A stretch of 64,000 bases of DNA from Novosphingobium mangrovisedimenti (GTDB lineage Bacteria > Pseudomonadota > Alphaproteobacteria > Sphingomonadales > Sphingomonadaceae), in the NCBI RefSeq assembly GCF_025153475.1, contig NZ_JANZXA010000004.1, positions 124,001-188,000 of the forward strand, written 5' to 3'. A program made the position numbers and the translations under genes. Under the pieces are notes generated by a model. It saw only the letters and a program-made list of their open reading frames with translations, did not search any database and had not been told where the DNA came from. Below are positions 40,927-51,147 of this stretch, in pieces; within the stretch, counting starts at the first letter, position 1; each line of letters starts with the position of its first letter.

Positions 40927-41587
40927 CCGCTATATCGAACCCGATACGCCCGAACTGCGGGCACGTTGGGGCAATTTTGCCTGGACCGAAGCCAACGCCG
41001 CCAAGGCGAAGGAGATCGTCGCGCGCTATCCGGAAGGGCGCCAGCGCTCGGCCGTGATGCCGCTGCTCGACCTTGCCCAGCGTCAGGTCGGTGCGGAAGA
41101 GAATACGCAAGGCTGGCTGCCGATCCCGGTGATGGAATATGTCGCGGCCCAGCTCGACATGCCGATCATCCGCGTGGTCGAGGTCGCGACCTTCTACACG
41201 ATGTACAACATCGCCCCGATCGGCCGTTTCCACGTGCAGGTCTGCGGTACCACGCCGTGCATGCTGCGCGGGTCGGACGAGATCATGGCCCGCTGCAAGG
41301 CGCGCGGCATGAAGACGGGCCACATCACCGAGGACGGCCTGTGGTCGCTCACCGAGGTCGAGTGCATGGGCAACTGCTCCTCGGCACCGATGGTGCAGAT
41401 CAACGACGACAACTACGAAGACCTGACCGCGGAACGCCTCGACGTCGTGCTCGATGCGCTGGCCAGGGGCGAGACGCCGAAGGCGGGAACCCAGGAGCCG
41501 GGCCGTCACACCGTCGAACCCGTCGGCGGGCCGACCACGCTGACGGCGATGGTCACCGAAAATCACGATTACCGGGGGGAGTGGTAA
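40919..41587 (+). CDS. nuoE: NADH-quinone oxidoreductase subunit E
   Basis: NuoE is the 24-kDa-type subunit with the [2Fe-2S] cluster N1a. The 222-residue product has the thioredoxin-like fold with cluster cysteines in QVCGTTPCMLRG and ECMGNCSSAPM, and the helix VEVATFYTMYN. The C-terminal 35 residues are an extension of low complexity. It starts within the end of the small membrane-protein gene. Confidence 0.97.
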   Translation: MADRYIEPDTPELRARWGNFAWTEANAAKAKEIVARYPEGRQRSAVMPLLDLAQRQVGAEENTQGWLPIPVMEYVAAQLDMPIIRVVEVATFYTMYNIAPIGRFHVQVCGTTPCMLRGSDEIMARCKARGMKTGHITEDGLWSLTEVECMGNCSSAPMVQINDDNYEDLTAERLDVVLDALARGETPKAGTQEPGRHTVEPVGGPTTLTAMVTENHDYRGEW

Positions 41588-41590
41588 GTC

Positions 41591-42898
41591 ATGGCTCTCG
41601 CCGACAAGGATCGCATCTTTACCAATGTCTACGGCTATCAGTCGTGGCACCTGAAGGATGCGCAGGCGCGCGGCGCCTGGGATAATACCAAGGACATTCT
41701 CGCCAAGGGCCGTGAGGCGATCATCGAGGAGATGAAGGCCTCGGGCCTGCGCGGGCGCGGCGGTGCGGGCTTCCCCACCGGCCTCAAGTGGTCCTTCATG
41801 CCGAAGGAACCGCCGAAGGATCACAACGGCAATCCCAAGCCCAGCTTCCTCGTCATCAATGCCGACGAATCCGAGCCGGGTTCGTGCAAGGACCGCGAGA
41901 TCATCCGCCACGATCCGCACATCCTGCTCGAAGGCGCGCTGGTTGCCGGTTTCGCGATGGGTGCGCGCGCGGCCTACATCTACATTCGCGGTGAATATAT
42001 CCGCGAGGCCGAGACGCTCTTCGCCGCGCGCGACGAGGCTTATGCGGCGGGCCTCTTGGGCAAGAACGCCTGCAGTTCGGGCTACGACTTCGATGTCTTC
42101 GTCCACCGCGGCGCGGGCGCCTACATCTGTGGTGAAGAAACCGCGATGATCGAGAGCCTTGAAGGCAAGAAGGGCCAGCCCCGCCTCAAGCCGCCGTTCC
42201 CGGCCGGCGCGGGCCTCTATGGCTGCCCGACCACGGTCAACAACGTCGAATCCATCGCTGTCGCGCCCACCATCATGCGGCGCGGCGCGGCGTGGTTCTC
42301 CAGCTTCGGGCGCGAGAACAACAAGGGTGTGAAGCTCTTCCAGATCAGCGGCCACGTGAACAAGCCGTGCGTCGTCGAAGAGGAAATGGGCATCCCTTTC
42401 AGCGAACTGATCGAAAAGCACTGCGGCGGCATTCGCGGCGGCAAGGACAACCTGCTGGCGGTGATCCCCGGCGGTTCCTCGGTTCCGCTCGTTCCGGCCG
42501 AGCAGATCTGGGATGCGCCGATGGACTTCGACGGTCTGCGCGCGCTCGGCTCGGGCCTCGGCACCGCGGCCGTGATCGTGATGGACAAGTCCACCGACAT
42601 CGTGCGCGCCATTGCCCGCCTCTCGCACTTCTACAAGCACGAGAGCTGCGGCCAGTGCACGCCCTGCCGCGAAGGCACGGGCTGGATGTGGCGCGTGATG
42701 GAACGCCTGCGCACCGGCGATGCAGCGGTCGAGGAAATCGACATGCTGTTCCAGGTGACCAAGCAGGTCGAAGGCCACACCATCTGCGCTCTGGGTGACG
42801 CCGCTGCATGGCCGATCCAGGGCCTGATCCGCCACTTCCGCCCCGAGCTGGAACGGCGCATCGCTGAGGCTGGCAATGTTGCGGAGGCCGCTGAGTAA
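41591..42898 (+). CDS. nuoF: NADH-quinone oxidoreductase subunit F
   Basis: NuoF oxidises NADH with FMN and passes electrons to cluster N3. The 435-residue product has the glycine-rich NADH/FMN loop [16 protein letters not shown], the FMN-binding [33 protein letters not shown] and the 4Fe-4S motif [15 protein letters not shown]. Its TAA stop overlaps the nuoG ATG by one base. Confidence 0.98.
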   Translation: MALADKDRIFTNVYGYQSWHLKDAQARGAWDNTKDILAKGREAIIEEMKASGLRGRGGAGFPTGLKWSFMPKEPPKDHNGNPKPSFLVINADESEPGSCKDREIIRHDPHILLEGALVAGFAMGARAAYIYIRGEYIREAETLFAARDEAYAAGLLGKNACSSGYDFDVFVHRGAGAYICGEETAMIESLEGKKGQPRLKPPFPAGAGLYGCPTTVNNVESIAVAPTIMRRGAAWFSSFGRENNKGVKLFQISGHVNKPCVVEEEMGIPFSELIEKHCGGIRGGKDNLLAVIPGGSSVPLVPAEQIWDAPMDFDGLRALGSGLGTAAVIVMDKSTDIVRAIARLSHFYKHESCGQCTPCREGTGWMWRVMERLRTGDAAVEEIDMLFQVTKQVEGHTICALGDAAAWPIQGLIRHFRPELERRIAEAGNVAEAAE

Positions 42899-44916
42899 TG
42901 CCTAAGGTAACCGTAGACGGCGTTGAACTCGAAGTCCCGGCAGGCGCTACCGTCCTGCAGGCTTGCGAGCTGGCTGGTAAGGAAATCCCGCGCTTCTGCT
43001 ATCACGAGCGCCTGTCGATTGCCGGCAACTGCCGCATGTGTCTGGTCGAGGTGAAGCCCGGACCGCCCAAACCGCAGGCTTCGTGTGCGCTTCCCGCCGG
43101 TGAAGGCCAGGAAATCCGCACCGATTCCGAGATGGTCAAGAAGGCCCGCGAAGGGGTGATGGAGTTCCTCCTCATCAACCACCCGCTCGACTGCCCGATC
43201 TGCGATCAGGGCGGCGAATGCGACCTGCAGGACCAGTCGGTGGCTTATGGCCGCGGCGGTTCGCGCTATCATGAGCACAAGCGCGCCGTGACCGAAAAGA
43301 ACATGGGCCCGCTCATCAAGACGACGATGACGCGCTGCATCCACTGCACCCGCTGCGTGCGCTTCTCGGAAGAGATCGCGGGCGTGGACGAGATCGGCGC
43401 GTTCTATCGCGGCGAGACCATGCAGATCTCGACCTATCTGGAACAGGCTGCCAAGCACGAGATGTCGGCCAACGTGATCGACCTCTGCCCGGTCGGCGCG
43501 CTGACCTCGCGTCCCTATGCTTTCGAGGCGCGGCCGTGGGAGCTCAAGAAGACGCTCGGCATCGACGTTTCCGACGCCATCGGCGCCAATATCCGCATCG
43601 ACAGCCGTGGCCGCGAAGTCCTGCGCGTCCTTCCGCGCGTCAACGACGACGTGAACGAGGAGTGGATCAGCGACAAGGCGCGCTACATGGTCGACGGCCT
43701 TGTGAAGCGCCGCCTCGACAAGCCCTACCTGCGCCGTGACGGCAAGCTGGTGGCGGCGACCTGGAACGAGGCGTTCGAGGCCATCGCCACGCTCAAGCCA
43801 GGCAAGTCGATTGCCGCCGTAGCCGGCGACATGCTCGATTGCGAGACGATGTTCGCGGCGAAGAAGCTGGTCGGCGCACTGGGTTCGGACCTGCTCGAAG
43901 GCCGCCAGACCGGCATGGACTACGACACGTCGAGTCTTGCAGCGGTGAACTTCAACTCGACGCTCTCGGGCATCGAGACGGCAGACGCGATCCTAATCGT
44001 CGGCAGCAATGTGCGCGTCGAAGCGCCGCTGGTGAATGTCCGCCTGCGCAAGGCGGTGAAGCGCGGCGCCAAGGTCTTCCTGATCGGCCCCAAGTGGGAA
44101 ACCACGTTCGGCGGCGAGTTCCTGGGCGACGACCTTTCGGTCCTCGGCAATCTGCCCGCGCACGTTTCCGAAGCGCTCAAGGGCGCTACGCGTCCGGCGA
44201 TCATCGTCGGCGGGGCAGGGCTGGGCCGTGGCGGCCTCGAAGCCTCGCTCGCGCTCGCCAGCGAGTTCAAGCTGGTGCGCGATCTGGAAGACGGCACCAA
44301 GTGGAACGGCTTCAACGTGCTCCACATGGCGGCAAGCCGCATGGGTGGCCTGATGCTCGGCTACGCGCAGAAGGGCGGCATTGCCGACCTGGTCGCGGCC
44401 AAGCCCAAGGTTCTGCTTTCGCTCGGCGCCGACGAGGTGGACTACACCAGGTTCGCCGACTCGATGATCGTCTACATCGGCCATCACGGCGACAAGGGCG
44501 CCCATGCCGCCGACGTCATCCTGCCGGCCTCGGCCTACACCGAGAAGGCAGGCACTTACGTCAACACCGAAGGCCGCGTACAGTGGGCCGACAAGGCCGT
44601 GTTCGCACCGGGCGATGCCCGTGAGGACTGGACCATCCTGCGCGCTCTGGCCGATGCCTTCGGCGTCTCGGTGGGCTTCGACAGCTTCGAGGAATTGCGC
44701 GCCGCGATGATTTCCGAAGTTCCGGCCCTTGGCATCGAAGGCCTGGCGGACTACGGGAGCGACCTGCCTGCCGGTGGCGGTTCCGCAGCCGGCCAGATCG
44801 CCTACCCGGTCAAGGACTTCTACATGACCAACCCCATCGCCCGCGCCAGCGCGACCATGCAGCAATGTTCGGCTGAACTGCTGCACGGCGAGGAGATCGC
44901 GGAGGCCGCGGAATGA
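42898..44916 (+). CDS. nuoG: NADH-quinone oxidoreductase subunit G
   Basis: NuoG is the large iron-sulfur subunit of the peripheral arm. The 672-residue product has an N-terminal [2Fe-2S] ferredoxin domain (CYHERLSIAGNCRMCLVEV), a His/Cys-ligated 4Fe-4S region (LDCPICDQGGECDLQDQ), a second 4Fe-4S motif (CIHCTRCVRF) and a C-terminal molybdopterin-oxidoreductase-like domain without the cofactor. The length is normal for alphaproteobacteria. It is followed by a palindromic repeat element before nuoH. Confidence 0.97.
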   Translation: MPKVTVDGVELEVPAGATVLQACELAGKEIPRFCYHERLSIAGNCRMCLVEVKPGPPKPQASCALPAGEGQEIRTDSEMVKKAREGVMEFLLINHPLDCPICDQGGECDLQDQSVAYGRGGSRYHEHKRAVTEKNMGPLIKTTMTRCIHCTRCVRFSEEIAGVDEIGAFYRGETMQISTYLEQAAKHEMSANVIDLCPVGALTSRPYAFEARPWELKKTLGIDVSDAIGANIRIDSRGREVLRVLPRVNDDVNEEWISDKARYMVDGLVKRRLDKPYLRRDGKLVAATWNEAFEAIATLKPGKSIAAVAGDMLDCETMFAAKKLVGALGSDLLEGRQTGMDYDTSSLAAVNFNSTLSGIETADAILIVGSNVRVEAPLVNVRLRKAVKRGAKVFLIGPKWETTFGGEFLGDDLSVLGNLPAHVSEALKGATRPAIIVGGAGLGRGGLEASLALASEFKLVRDLEDGTKWNGFNVLHMAASRMGGLMLGYAQKGGIADLVAAKPKVLLSLGADEVDYTRFADSMIVYIGHHGDKGAHAADVILPASAYTEKAGTYVNTEGRVQWADKAVFAPGDAREDWTILRALADAFGVSVGFDSFEELRAAMISEVPALGIEGLADYGSDLPAGGGSAAGQIAYPVKDFYMTNPIARASATMQQCSAELLHGEEIAEAAE

Positions 44917-44932
44917 GCCACTACACCACACT

Positions 44933-45014
44933 CGTCATTGCGAGGGGCCAAGCCCCGCGGCAATCCAGTGTTGAGTGCGCTGCCCTGGATTGCTTCGCTT
45001 CGCTCGCAATGACG
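44933..45014. repeat. 82-bp palindromic repeat element (REP/MITE-like) between nuoG and nuoH
   Basis: CGTCATTGCGAG at 44933-44944 and its exact complement CTCGCAATGACG at 45003-45014 form the ends. An inner pair, GCAATCCAG (44960-44968) and CTGGATTGC (44985-44993), forms a second arm. The GCAATGACG/GCAATCCAG core is a dispersed repeat I recall from many proteobacterial genomes. It lies 18 bases before the nuoH start, inside an operon, and would fold into a long hairpin in the mRNA. Confidence 0.85.
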
Positions 45015-45031
45015 AAGGGAGGAAAGGGACA

Positions 45032-46078
45032 GTGACTGCTTTCTTTCAAACCCTTGGCATGTCCTACGAGTGGGCGTGGTTCGTCGCCACGATCTGCGGC
45101 ATCCTGCTGATTGCGCTGCCGCTGCTGCTCGGCGTGGCCATGATCATCTATGCCGACCGCAAGATCTGGGCGGCCATGGCGCTGCGCCGGGGTCCGAACG
45201 TGGTCGGCCCGTTCGGTCTGCTCCAGTCCTTCGCGGACGGCCTCAAGGTCTTCCTGCAGGAAACCATCGTTCCCTCGGCCGCGAACAAGGGTATCTTCCT
45301 GATCGCGCCGGTCGTGACCTTCACGGTCGCGCTGATGGCCTGGGCGGTGATCCCGTTCAATTCGGGCGCGGTGCTGGCGGATATCAACGTCGGCCTGCTC
45401 TATGTGCTCGCGATCAGCTCGCTGGGTGTCTACGGCACGATCATGGCGGGCTGGGCTTCGAACTCGAAGTACCCGTTCTTCTCAGCCATGCGCGCCTCGG
45501 CGCAGATGATCTCGTACGAGGTCTCGATCGGCTTCATCCTGATCTGCGTGGTCCTGTGGGCCGGCACGTTCAACATGAATGACATCGTCAAGGCGCAGGA
45601 AGGGCACGTCCTCGGCATCTTCAACGGCTTCGTGTTCAACCCGCTGCTGTTCCCGATGTGGGTGATGTTCCTCATCTCCTCGCTGGCAGAAACGCAGCGC
45701 GCGCCGTTCGACCTTACCGAGGCGGAATCCGAGCTCGTCGCCGGCTATCAGACCGAATATTCGTCGATGGCCTTCGCTGCCTACTGGCTTGGCGAATATG
45801 CCAACGTGCTGCTGATGTGCGCGCTCAATGCTACCCTGTTCTGGGGTGGCTGGCTGCCGCCGCTCGACATCCCTGTTCTGTACCTCGTGCCTGGCTTCGT
45901 CTGGTTCCTGCTCAAGGTGCTGTTCTTCTTCTTCGTCTTCTCGTGGGTGAAGGCGACTGTCCCGCGCTACCGCTATGACCAGCTGATGCGTCTGGGCTGG
46001 AAAGTGTTCCTGCCCGTCTCGCTCGGCTTCGTCGTTGTGGTCTCGGGCTACCTGATGCTTACGAGGTATGCAGTATGA
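45032..46078 (+). CDS. nuoH: NADH-quinone oxidoreductase subunit H
   Basis: NuoH links the quinone chamber to the membrane arm. The 348-residue product has eight predicted helices and conserved loops: [22 protein letters not shown], the acidic [18 protein letters not shown] and [24 protein letters not shown] split over two helices. The start is GTG at 45032, with GGGAGGAAAGGG just upstream; the frame further upstream only translates the repeat element. Its stop overlaps the nuoI ATG. Confidence 0.96.
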   Translation: MTAFFQTLGMSYEWAWFVATICGILLIALPLLLGVAMIIYADRKIWAAMALRRGPNVVGPFGLLQSFADGLKVFLQETIVPSAANKGIFLIAPVVTFTVALMAWAVIPFNSGAVLADINVGLLYVLAISSLGVYGTIMAGWASNSKYPFFSAMRASAQMISYEVSIGFILICVVLWAGTFNMNDIVKAQEGHVLGIFNGFVFNPLLFPMWVMFLISSLAETQRAPFDLTEAESELVAGYQTEYSSMAFAAYWLGEYANVLLMCALNATLFWGGWLPPLDIPVLYLVPGFVWFLLKVLFFFFVFSWVKATVPRYRYDQLMRLGWKVFLPVSLGFVVVVSGYLMLTRYAV

Positions 46079-46560
46079 GCGTCGCTCAGCTCGTAAAATC
46101 CTTCACGCTCTACGAGTTCGTGAAGGCGCACGCCCTGACCTTGAAGTACTTCTTCAAGCCCAAGGCGACGATCAACTATCCGTTCGAGAAGAACCCGCTG
46201 TCGCCCCGCTTCCGCGGCGAGCACGCGCTGCGCCGTTATCCCAACGGCGAGGAACGCTGCATCGCCTGCAAGCTGTGCGAGGCGATCTGCCCGGCGCAGG
46301 CGATCACGATCGAGGCGGCGCCGCGTGAGGATGGTTCGCGCCGTACCACGCGCTACGACATCGACATGACGAAGTGCATCTACTGTGGCTTCTGCCAGGA
46401 AGCCTGCCCGGTCGATGCGATCGTCGAGGGGCCGAACTTTGAATACGCGACCGAAACGCGCGAAGAGCTGCTCTATGACAAGGCTAAGCTATTGGCGAAC
46501 GGGGACAAGTGGGAGCGGGCAATCGCCGCGAACCTTGAAGCCGACGCGCCGTATCGCTAG
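46075..46560 (+). CDS. nuoI: NADH-quinone oxidoreductase subunit I
   Basis: NuoI is an 8Fe ferredoxin-type subunit carrying clusters N6a and N6b. The 161-residue product has two 4Fe-4S motifs, [16 protein letters not shown] and [16 protein letters not shown], and the family end [17 protein letters not shown]. It overlaps the nuoH stop by four bases. Confidence 0.98.
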   Translation: MSVAQLVKSFTLYEFVKAHALTLKYFFKPKATINYPFEKNPLSPRFRGEHALRRYPNGEERCIACKLCEAICPAQAITIEAAPREDGSRRTTRYDIDMTKCIYCGFCQEACPVDAIVEGPNFEYATETREELLYDKAKLLANGDKWERAIAANLEADAPYR

Positions 46561-46575
46561 GGGGCGCACGGGGTC

Positions 46576-47193
46576 ATGATTCACGTTATCGCCTTCTATC
46601 TCTTCGCGGTCATGACGATCGCGTCCGGCGCCATCACCATCCTGTCGCGCAACCCGGTGCACTCGGTGCTCTGGCTTATCCTGGCGTTCTTCAACGCCGC
46701 GGGCCTGATGATCCTGGTCGGCGCCGAGTTCATCGCGATGCTGCTGGTCATCGTCTATGTCGGCGCCGTCGCGGTGCTCTTCCTGTTCGTCGTCATGATG
46801 CTCGACATCGACTTCGCCGAACTGCGGGCCGGGTTCGTAAAGAACTTCCCGCTGGGCATGCTGGTGGCGATCGTGCTGCTGGCCGAAATGGTGCTCGGCA
46901 TCGGTGCCTACAAGACCGGCGCGCTGCAGCTCGGCGCGCCCGACGGTACCGCCGCGCAGCCTGCCGGTACCAGCAACATCGAGGCGATCGGTGCGCTGCT
47001 CTACAGCCGCTACCTGTTCCTCTTCGAAGCGGCCGGGCTCATCCTGCTGGTTGCCATGATCGGCGCCATCGTGCTGACCCACCGCCAGCGTGGCGATACG
47101 CGCGGCCAGAAGATCAGCAAGCAGATTTCCCGCCGCCCCGATGAGGCGACCGTCAACGTCAAGCCCGAAGTCGGCAAGGGGGTATCGCTGTGA
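46576..47193 (+). CDS. nuoJ: NADH-quinone oxidoreductase subunit J
   Basis: NuoJ is a five-helix membrane subunit. The 205-residue product has helix 3 with the pi-bulge region FIAMLLVIVYVGAVAVLFLF, FVVMMLDIDF, and an end helix LLYSRYLFLFEAAGLILLVAMIGAIVL. The C-terminal tail is charged. Its stop codon is the first point of a short dispersed-repeat fragment. Confidence 0.96.
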   Translation: MIHVIAFYLFAVMTIASGAITILSRNPVHSVLWLILAFFNAAGLMILVGAEFIAMLLVIVYVGAVAVLFLFVVMMLDIDFAELRAGFVKNFPLGMLVAIVLLAEMVLGIGAYKTGALQLGAPDGTAAQPAGTSNIEAIGALLYSRYLFLFEAAGLILLVAMIGAIVLTHRQRGDTRGQKISKQISRRPDEATVNVKPEVGKGVSL

Positions 47194-47219
47194 TCCTTCG
47201 ACAAGCTCAGGATGAGCGG
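47193..47219. repeat. Short dispersed-repeat fragment between nuoJ and nuoK
   Basis: The 27 bases begin ATCCTTCGACAAGCTCAGGA and end TGAGCGG; ATCCT and AGGAT form a small hairpin. This is a widespread repeat in sphingomonads and other proteobacteria, recognisable by the antisense peptide HPELVEG. It sits directly after the nuoJ stop and makes up most of the nuoJ-nuoK gap. Confidence 0.7.
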
Positions 47220-47239
47220 ACCTTCTCGGAGATGCGCGC

Positions 47240-47545
47240 ATGATAGGTATCGAACACTATGTCGTGGTGAGCTCGATCCTCTTCGTGCTCGGCGTCCTCG
47301 GCATCTTCCTCAACCGCAAGAACGTGATCGTGATCCTGATGGCGATCGAACTCATCCTGCTTGCGGTGAACATCAACCTCGTCGCTTTCAGCGCCTTCCT
47401 GCACGACCTGACCGGACAGATCTTCGCGATGTTCGTGTTGACGGTGGCGGCCGGCGAGGCCGCAGTGGGGCTTGCAATCCTCGTGATCTACTTCCGTGGC
47501 CGCGGCACCATCGCCGTCGACGACGTCAACCGGATGAAGGGATAA
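47240..47545 (+). CDS. nuoK: NADH-quinone oxidoreductase subunit K
   Basis: NuoK is a three-helix membrane subunit with conserved buried glutamates. The 101-residue product has [28 protein letters not shown] with one Glu, and [23 protein letters not shown] with the second. The ATG at 47240 follows GGAGATG. The nuoL start follows after 4 bases. Confidence 0.97.
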   Translation: MIGIEHYVVVSSILFVLGVLGIFLNRKNVIVILMAIELILLAVNINLVAFSAFLHDLTGQIFAMFVLTVAAGEAAVGLAILVIYFRGRGTIAVDDVNRMKG

Positions 47546-47549
47546 GGCC

Positions 47550-49598
47550 TTGCAGTCCATCCTGCTCATCGTCTTCCTGCCCCTGCTGGCAGCGATCATC
47601 GCCGGGCTCGGCAACAAGCAGCTCGGCAATGTTCCGGCCAAGGTCATCACGACCGGCGCGCTGTTCATTGCCTGCGGCCTGTCCTGGCCGATCTTCATTC
47701 AGTTCCTGAATGGCACCGCCGAGGCGACTGTCGTTCCGGTGCTGAAGTGGGTCGCCTCCGGCTCGCTGACGTTCGACTGGGCTTTGCGCGTCGACACGCT
47801 GACCGCGGTCATGCTCGTCGTCGTCACATCGGTCTCGGCGCTCGTGCACCTCTATTCGTGGGGCTACATGGACGAGGAGCCGGATCAGCCGCGCTTCTTC
47901 GCCTACCTCTCGCTGTTCACCTTCGCCATGCTCATGCTGGTGACGGCGGACAACCTGGTGCAGATGTTCTTCGGTTGGGAAGGCGTGGGCCTTGCCTCGT
48001 ACCTCCTGATCGGCTTCTGGTTCCGCAAGCCGTCGGCCAGCGCCGCCGCGATCAAGGCCTTCGTGGTCAACCGCGTGGGCGACCTCGGCTTCATGCTCGG
48101 CATCTTCGGCACGTTCCTGGTGTTCGGCACGGTCTCGATCCCTGAGATCCTTGCCGCGGCGCCGGGCATGGCCGGTTCGACCATCGGCTTCCTCGGCTAT
48201 CGTTTCGACACGATGACGGTGCTGTGCCTGCTGCTGTTCGTCGGCGCCATGGGCAAGTCGGCGCAGCTCGGCCTGCACACCTGGCTTCCCGACGCGATGG
48301 AAGGCCCGACCCCGGTCTCGGCCCTGATCCACGCCGCGACCATGGTTACCGCAGGCGTCTTCATGGTCTGCCGCCTCTCGCCGATGTTCGAGACGAGCCC
48401 GACGGCGATGGCCTTCATCACCTTCATCGGTGCCGCCACCTGCTTCTTCGCCGCGACGATCGGCTGCACGCAGTGGGACATCAAGCGCGTGATCGCGTAC
48501 TCGACCTGCTCGCAGCTCGGCTACATGTTCTTCGCGGCGGGTGTGGGCGCGTTCGGTTCGGCCATGTTCCACCTCTTCACGCACGCCTTCTTCAAGGCGC
48601 TGCTGTTCCTCGGTGCCGGCTCGGTCATCCATGCGATGCACCACGAGCAGGACATGCGTTTCTACGGCAACCTGCGTAAGCACATTCCGATTACCTTCTG
48701 GGCGATGACTGCCGGCACGCTCGCCATCACCGGCGTCGGCGTGTTCGGCGTGGGCTTCGCGGGCTTCCACTCGAAGGACTCGATCCTCGAGGCGGCTTAC
48801 GCGAGCGGCACCTCGATGGGCAGCTTCGCCTTCTGGATGGGCATCATCGCGGCGCTGATGACGAGCTTCTATTCCTGGCGTCTCGTGTTCCTGACCTTCT
48901 TCGGTCAGGCGCGCTGGGGCGGCTCGGAGCACATCCAGCACGCGGTGCATCACCATCATGAGGATCTGTCGGACGAGGACGGCGATGCGGACCACGTGCA
49001 CGGCAGCCACGGTCATGACGCACATGGCGACGGTACCGCCGGCTATCACCCGCACGAGAGCCCGTGGGTCATGCTGGTCCCGCTGGTGGTCCTTTCGATG
49101 GGCGCCGTCTTCGCCGGTTACATTTTCCAGCACGCCTTCGTGTCCGACGGCATGGGCGAGTTCTGGAAGGGCGCGCTGGTGTTCCACGAGCACCTGATCC
49201 ACGCGATGCACGGGATTCCCGAGTTGATGAAGTGGATGCCCTTCATCGTCATGAGCATCGGTCTGGTGATCGCCTGGTACGGCTACATCAAGAATACCAG
49301 CTTCCCGGCGGCCGTCGCCGAGCAGCTCGGGCCGGTCTACACCTTCGTTTACCGCAAGTGGATGTTCGACGAACTGTACCACTACATGTTCGTGGTCCCC
49401 GCTTTCTGGATCGGGAAGGTGTTCTGGAAGGTGCTCGACATCGGCGTCATCGACCGCTTCGGTCCCGACGGCGCCGCCTGGGCCGTGGCCAAGGGTTCGA
49501 CTTACGCGCAGAGGGTCCAGTCGGGCTATCTGTACAGCTATGCTCTTATCATGCTGCTGGGCCTTGTCGGCGCCATCAGCTGGGTGATCGCGGGATAA
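47550..49598 (+). CDS. nuoL: NADH-quinone oxidoreductase subunit L
   Basis: NuoL is the distal antiporter-like subunit with the long lateral helix. The 682-residue product has the first Glu/Lys pair region ([19 protein letters not shown]), [29 protein letters not shown] and the central [18 protein letters not shown]. The start is TTG at 47550; there is no ATG before the first helix. A loop near residues 465-500 is unusually rich in His and Asp ([20 protein letters not shown] followed by HGHDAHGDG) and may bind metal. Confidence 0.96.
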   Translation: MQSILLIVFLPLLAAIIAGLGNKQLGNVPAKVITTGALFIACGLSWPIFIQFLNGTAEATVVPVLKWVASGSLTFDWALRVDTLTAVMLVVVTSVSALVHLYSWGYMDEEPDQPRFFAYLSLFTFAMLMLVTADNLVQMFFGWEGVGLASYLLIGFWFRKPSASAAAIKAFVVNRVGDLGFMLGIFGTFLVFGTVSIPEILAAAPGMAGSTIGFLGYRFDTMTVLCLLLFVGAMGKSAQLGLHTWLPDAMEGPTPVSALIHAATMVTAGVFMVCRLSPMFETSPTAMAFITFIGAATCFFAATIGCTQWDIKRVIAYSTCSQLGYMFFAAGVGAFGSAMFHLFTHAFFKALLFLGAGSVIHAMHHEQDMRFYGNLRKHIPITFWAMTAGTLAITGVGVFGVGFAGFHSKDSILEAAYASGTSMGSFAFWMGIIAALMTSFYSWRLVFLTFFGQARWGGSEHIQHAVHHHHEDLSDEDGDADHVHGSHGHDAHGDGTAGYHPHESPWVMLVPLVVLSMGAVFAGYIFQHAFVSDGMGEFWKGALVFHEHLIHAMHGIPELMKWMPFIVMSIGLVIAWYGYIKNTSFPAAVAEQLGPVYTFVYRKWMFDELYHYMFVVPAFWIGKVFWKVLDIGVIDRFGPDGAAWAVAKGSTYAQRVQSGYLYSYALIMLLGLVGAISWVIAG

Positions 49599-49599
49599 G

Positions 49600-51147
49600 A
49601 TGATGAGTGGTTTTCCGATCCTCAGCGTGATGATGCTGGTGCCGCTTGCGGCGGGACTGGCATGTCTCTTCCTCGACGCGAAAGCGGCACGCAATCTTGC
49701 CCTCGTGGCGACGCTGGTCGACTTCGCGCTGGGCGTGGTGCTCTGGCTGAACTTCGATGTCGGCGGTGCGCAGTGGCAGTTCACCGAACGCATGGAGCTG
49801 TTCTCGGGCTTTTCCTATGCGCTCGGCATCGACGGCATTGCCCTGCTGCTGATCGTCCTGACCGTCTTCCTCATGCCGATCTGCATCGGCGCGAGCTGGA
49901 AGTCGATCGACAAGCGCGTCGGCGAATACATGGGCGCGTTCCTGATCATGGAAACGCTGATGATCGGCGTGTTCTGCGCGCAGGACATCTTCCTGTTCTA
50001 CATGTTCTTCGAAGCCGGCCTGATCCCGATGTACCTGATCATCGGCATCTGGGGCGGACAGGACCGTATCTACGCGGCTTACAAGTTTTTCCTCTACACG
50101 CTGCTCGGCTCGGTGCTGATGCTGGTGGCGATGCTCTACATGGTCAACGTCGCCGGCACGACCGACGTGCCGACGCTGATGGCCTATGACTTCGATCCCT
50201 CGGTCCAGACCTGGCTGTGGCTTGCCTTCTTCGCCAGCTTCGCGGTGAAGATGCCGATGTGGCCGGTCCACACCTGGCTTCCGGCCGCCCACGTTCAGGC
50301 GCCGACCGCCGGCTCGGTCATTCTGGCGGGCGTGCTGCTGAAGATGGGTGGTTACGGCTTCATCCGCTTCTCGCTGCCGATGTTCCCCGAAGCCTCGGCC
50401 GAGTTCGCGCCGCTGATCTGGGGCCTGTCGATGGCGGCCGTCGTGATCACCTCGCTGATCGCGCTGGTCCAGGAAGACATGAAGAAGCTGATCGCCTATT
50501 CCTCGGTCGCCCATATGGGCATCGTGACGATCGGCCTGTTCGCCTTCAACATCCAGGGCCTCGAAGGCTCGATGATGGTCATGCTGAGCCATGGTCTGGT
50601 GGCCGGCGCGCTGTTCCTGTGCGTGGGCATAATCTACGACCGCCTGCATACCCGTGAGATCGACCGTTACGGCGGCCTTGCGATCAACATGCCGCGTTAC
50701 GCACTGTTCTTCCTGCTCTTCACGATGGCCTCGATCGGCCTTCCGGGCACCAGCGGTTTCGTCGGCGAGTTCCTGAGCCTCGCGGGCATCTATGAGGTCT
50801 CGACGTGGACCGCGCTAATCTGCGCCACCGGCATCATCCTGGGCGCGGCCTACATGCTCTATCTCTACCGCCGGGTCGCCTTCGGTGACCAGAAGAACGC
50901 TGATGCCGCGGCCATGGCCGACCTCGACGCCCGTGAATACCTGATGGTCATTCCGCTGGCGCTCGCGGTGCTGTGGATGGGTGTCTATCCCGAAAGCTTC
51001 CTTGCACCGATGCGCTCCGACATCGCCGCGCTGGAGGCCCGGATCGCCCGTGCGGCGCCGGAAGGGGACAGCAAGGTGGCCATGGGGGCCGCCACGAGCA
51101 AAGAACAGCCTGCGCACGAAGAAGCTGCGCATGAGGGGGCACACTGA
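49600..51147 (+). CDS. nuoM: NADH-quinone oxidoreductase subunit M
   Basis: NuoM is an antiporter-like membrane subunit. The 515-residue product has [22 protein letters not shown] with the key Glu, [22 protein letters not shown] and [13 protein letters not shown]. Two adjacent ATG codons (49600 and 49603) are possible starts. The C-terminal tail is Ala/Glu/His rich. Its stop overlaps the nuoN ATG. Confidence 0.97.
   Translation: MMSGFPILSVMMLVPLAAGLACLFLDAKAARNLALVATLVDFALGVVLWLNFDVGGAQWQFTERMELFSGFSYALGIDGIALLLIVLTVFLMPICIGASWKSIDKRVGEYMGAFLIMETLMIGVFCAQDIFLFYMFFEAGLIPMYLIIGIWGGQDRIYAAYKFFLYTLLGSVLMLVAMLYMVNVAGTTDVPTLMAYDFDPSVQTWLWLAFFASFAVKMPMWPVHTWLPAAHVQAPTAGSVILAGVLLKMGGYGFIRFSLPMFPEASAEFAPLIWGLSMAAVVITSLIALVQEDMKKLIAYSSVAHMGIVTIGLFAFNIQGLEGSMMVMLSHGLVAGALFLCVGIIYDRLHTREIDRYGGLAINMPRYALFFLLFTMASIGLPGTSGFVGEFLSLAGIYEVSTWTALICATGIILGAAYMLYLYRRVAFGDQKNADAAAMADLDAREYLMVIPLALAVLWMGVYPESFLAPMRSDIAALEARIARAAPEGDSKVAMGAATSKEQPAHEEAAHEGAH

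Noticed and set aside
40247..42835. Long minus-strand open frame (862 codons)
   Set aside because: It is antisense to nuoD, nuoE and nuoF, has His/Arg-rich composition typical of GC-rich shadow frames and no recognisable domain.
44975..45031. N-terminal extension of NuoH by 19 residues
   Set aside because: These codons only translate the dispersed repeat; the GTG at 45032 with its ribosome site gives the normal N-terminus.
47526..49793. Long minus-strand open frame (755 codons)
   Set aside because: Antisense to nuoL, with extreme His/Glu/Arg composition; a shadow frame.
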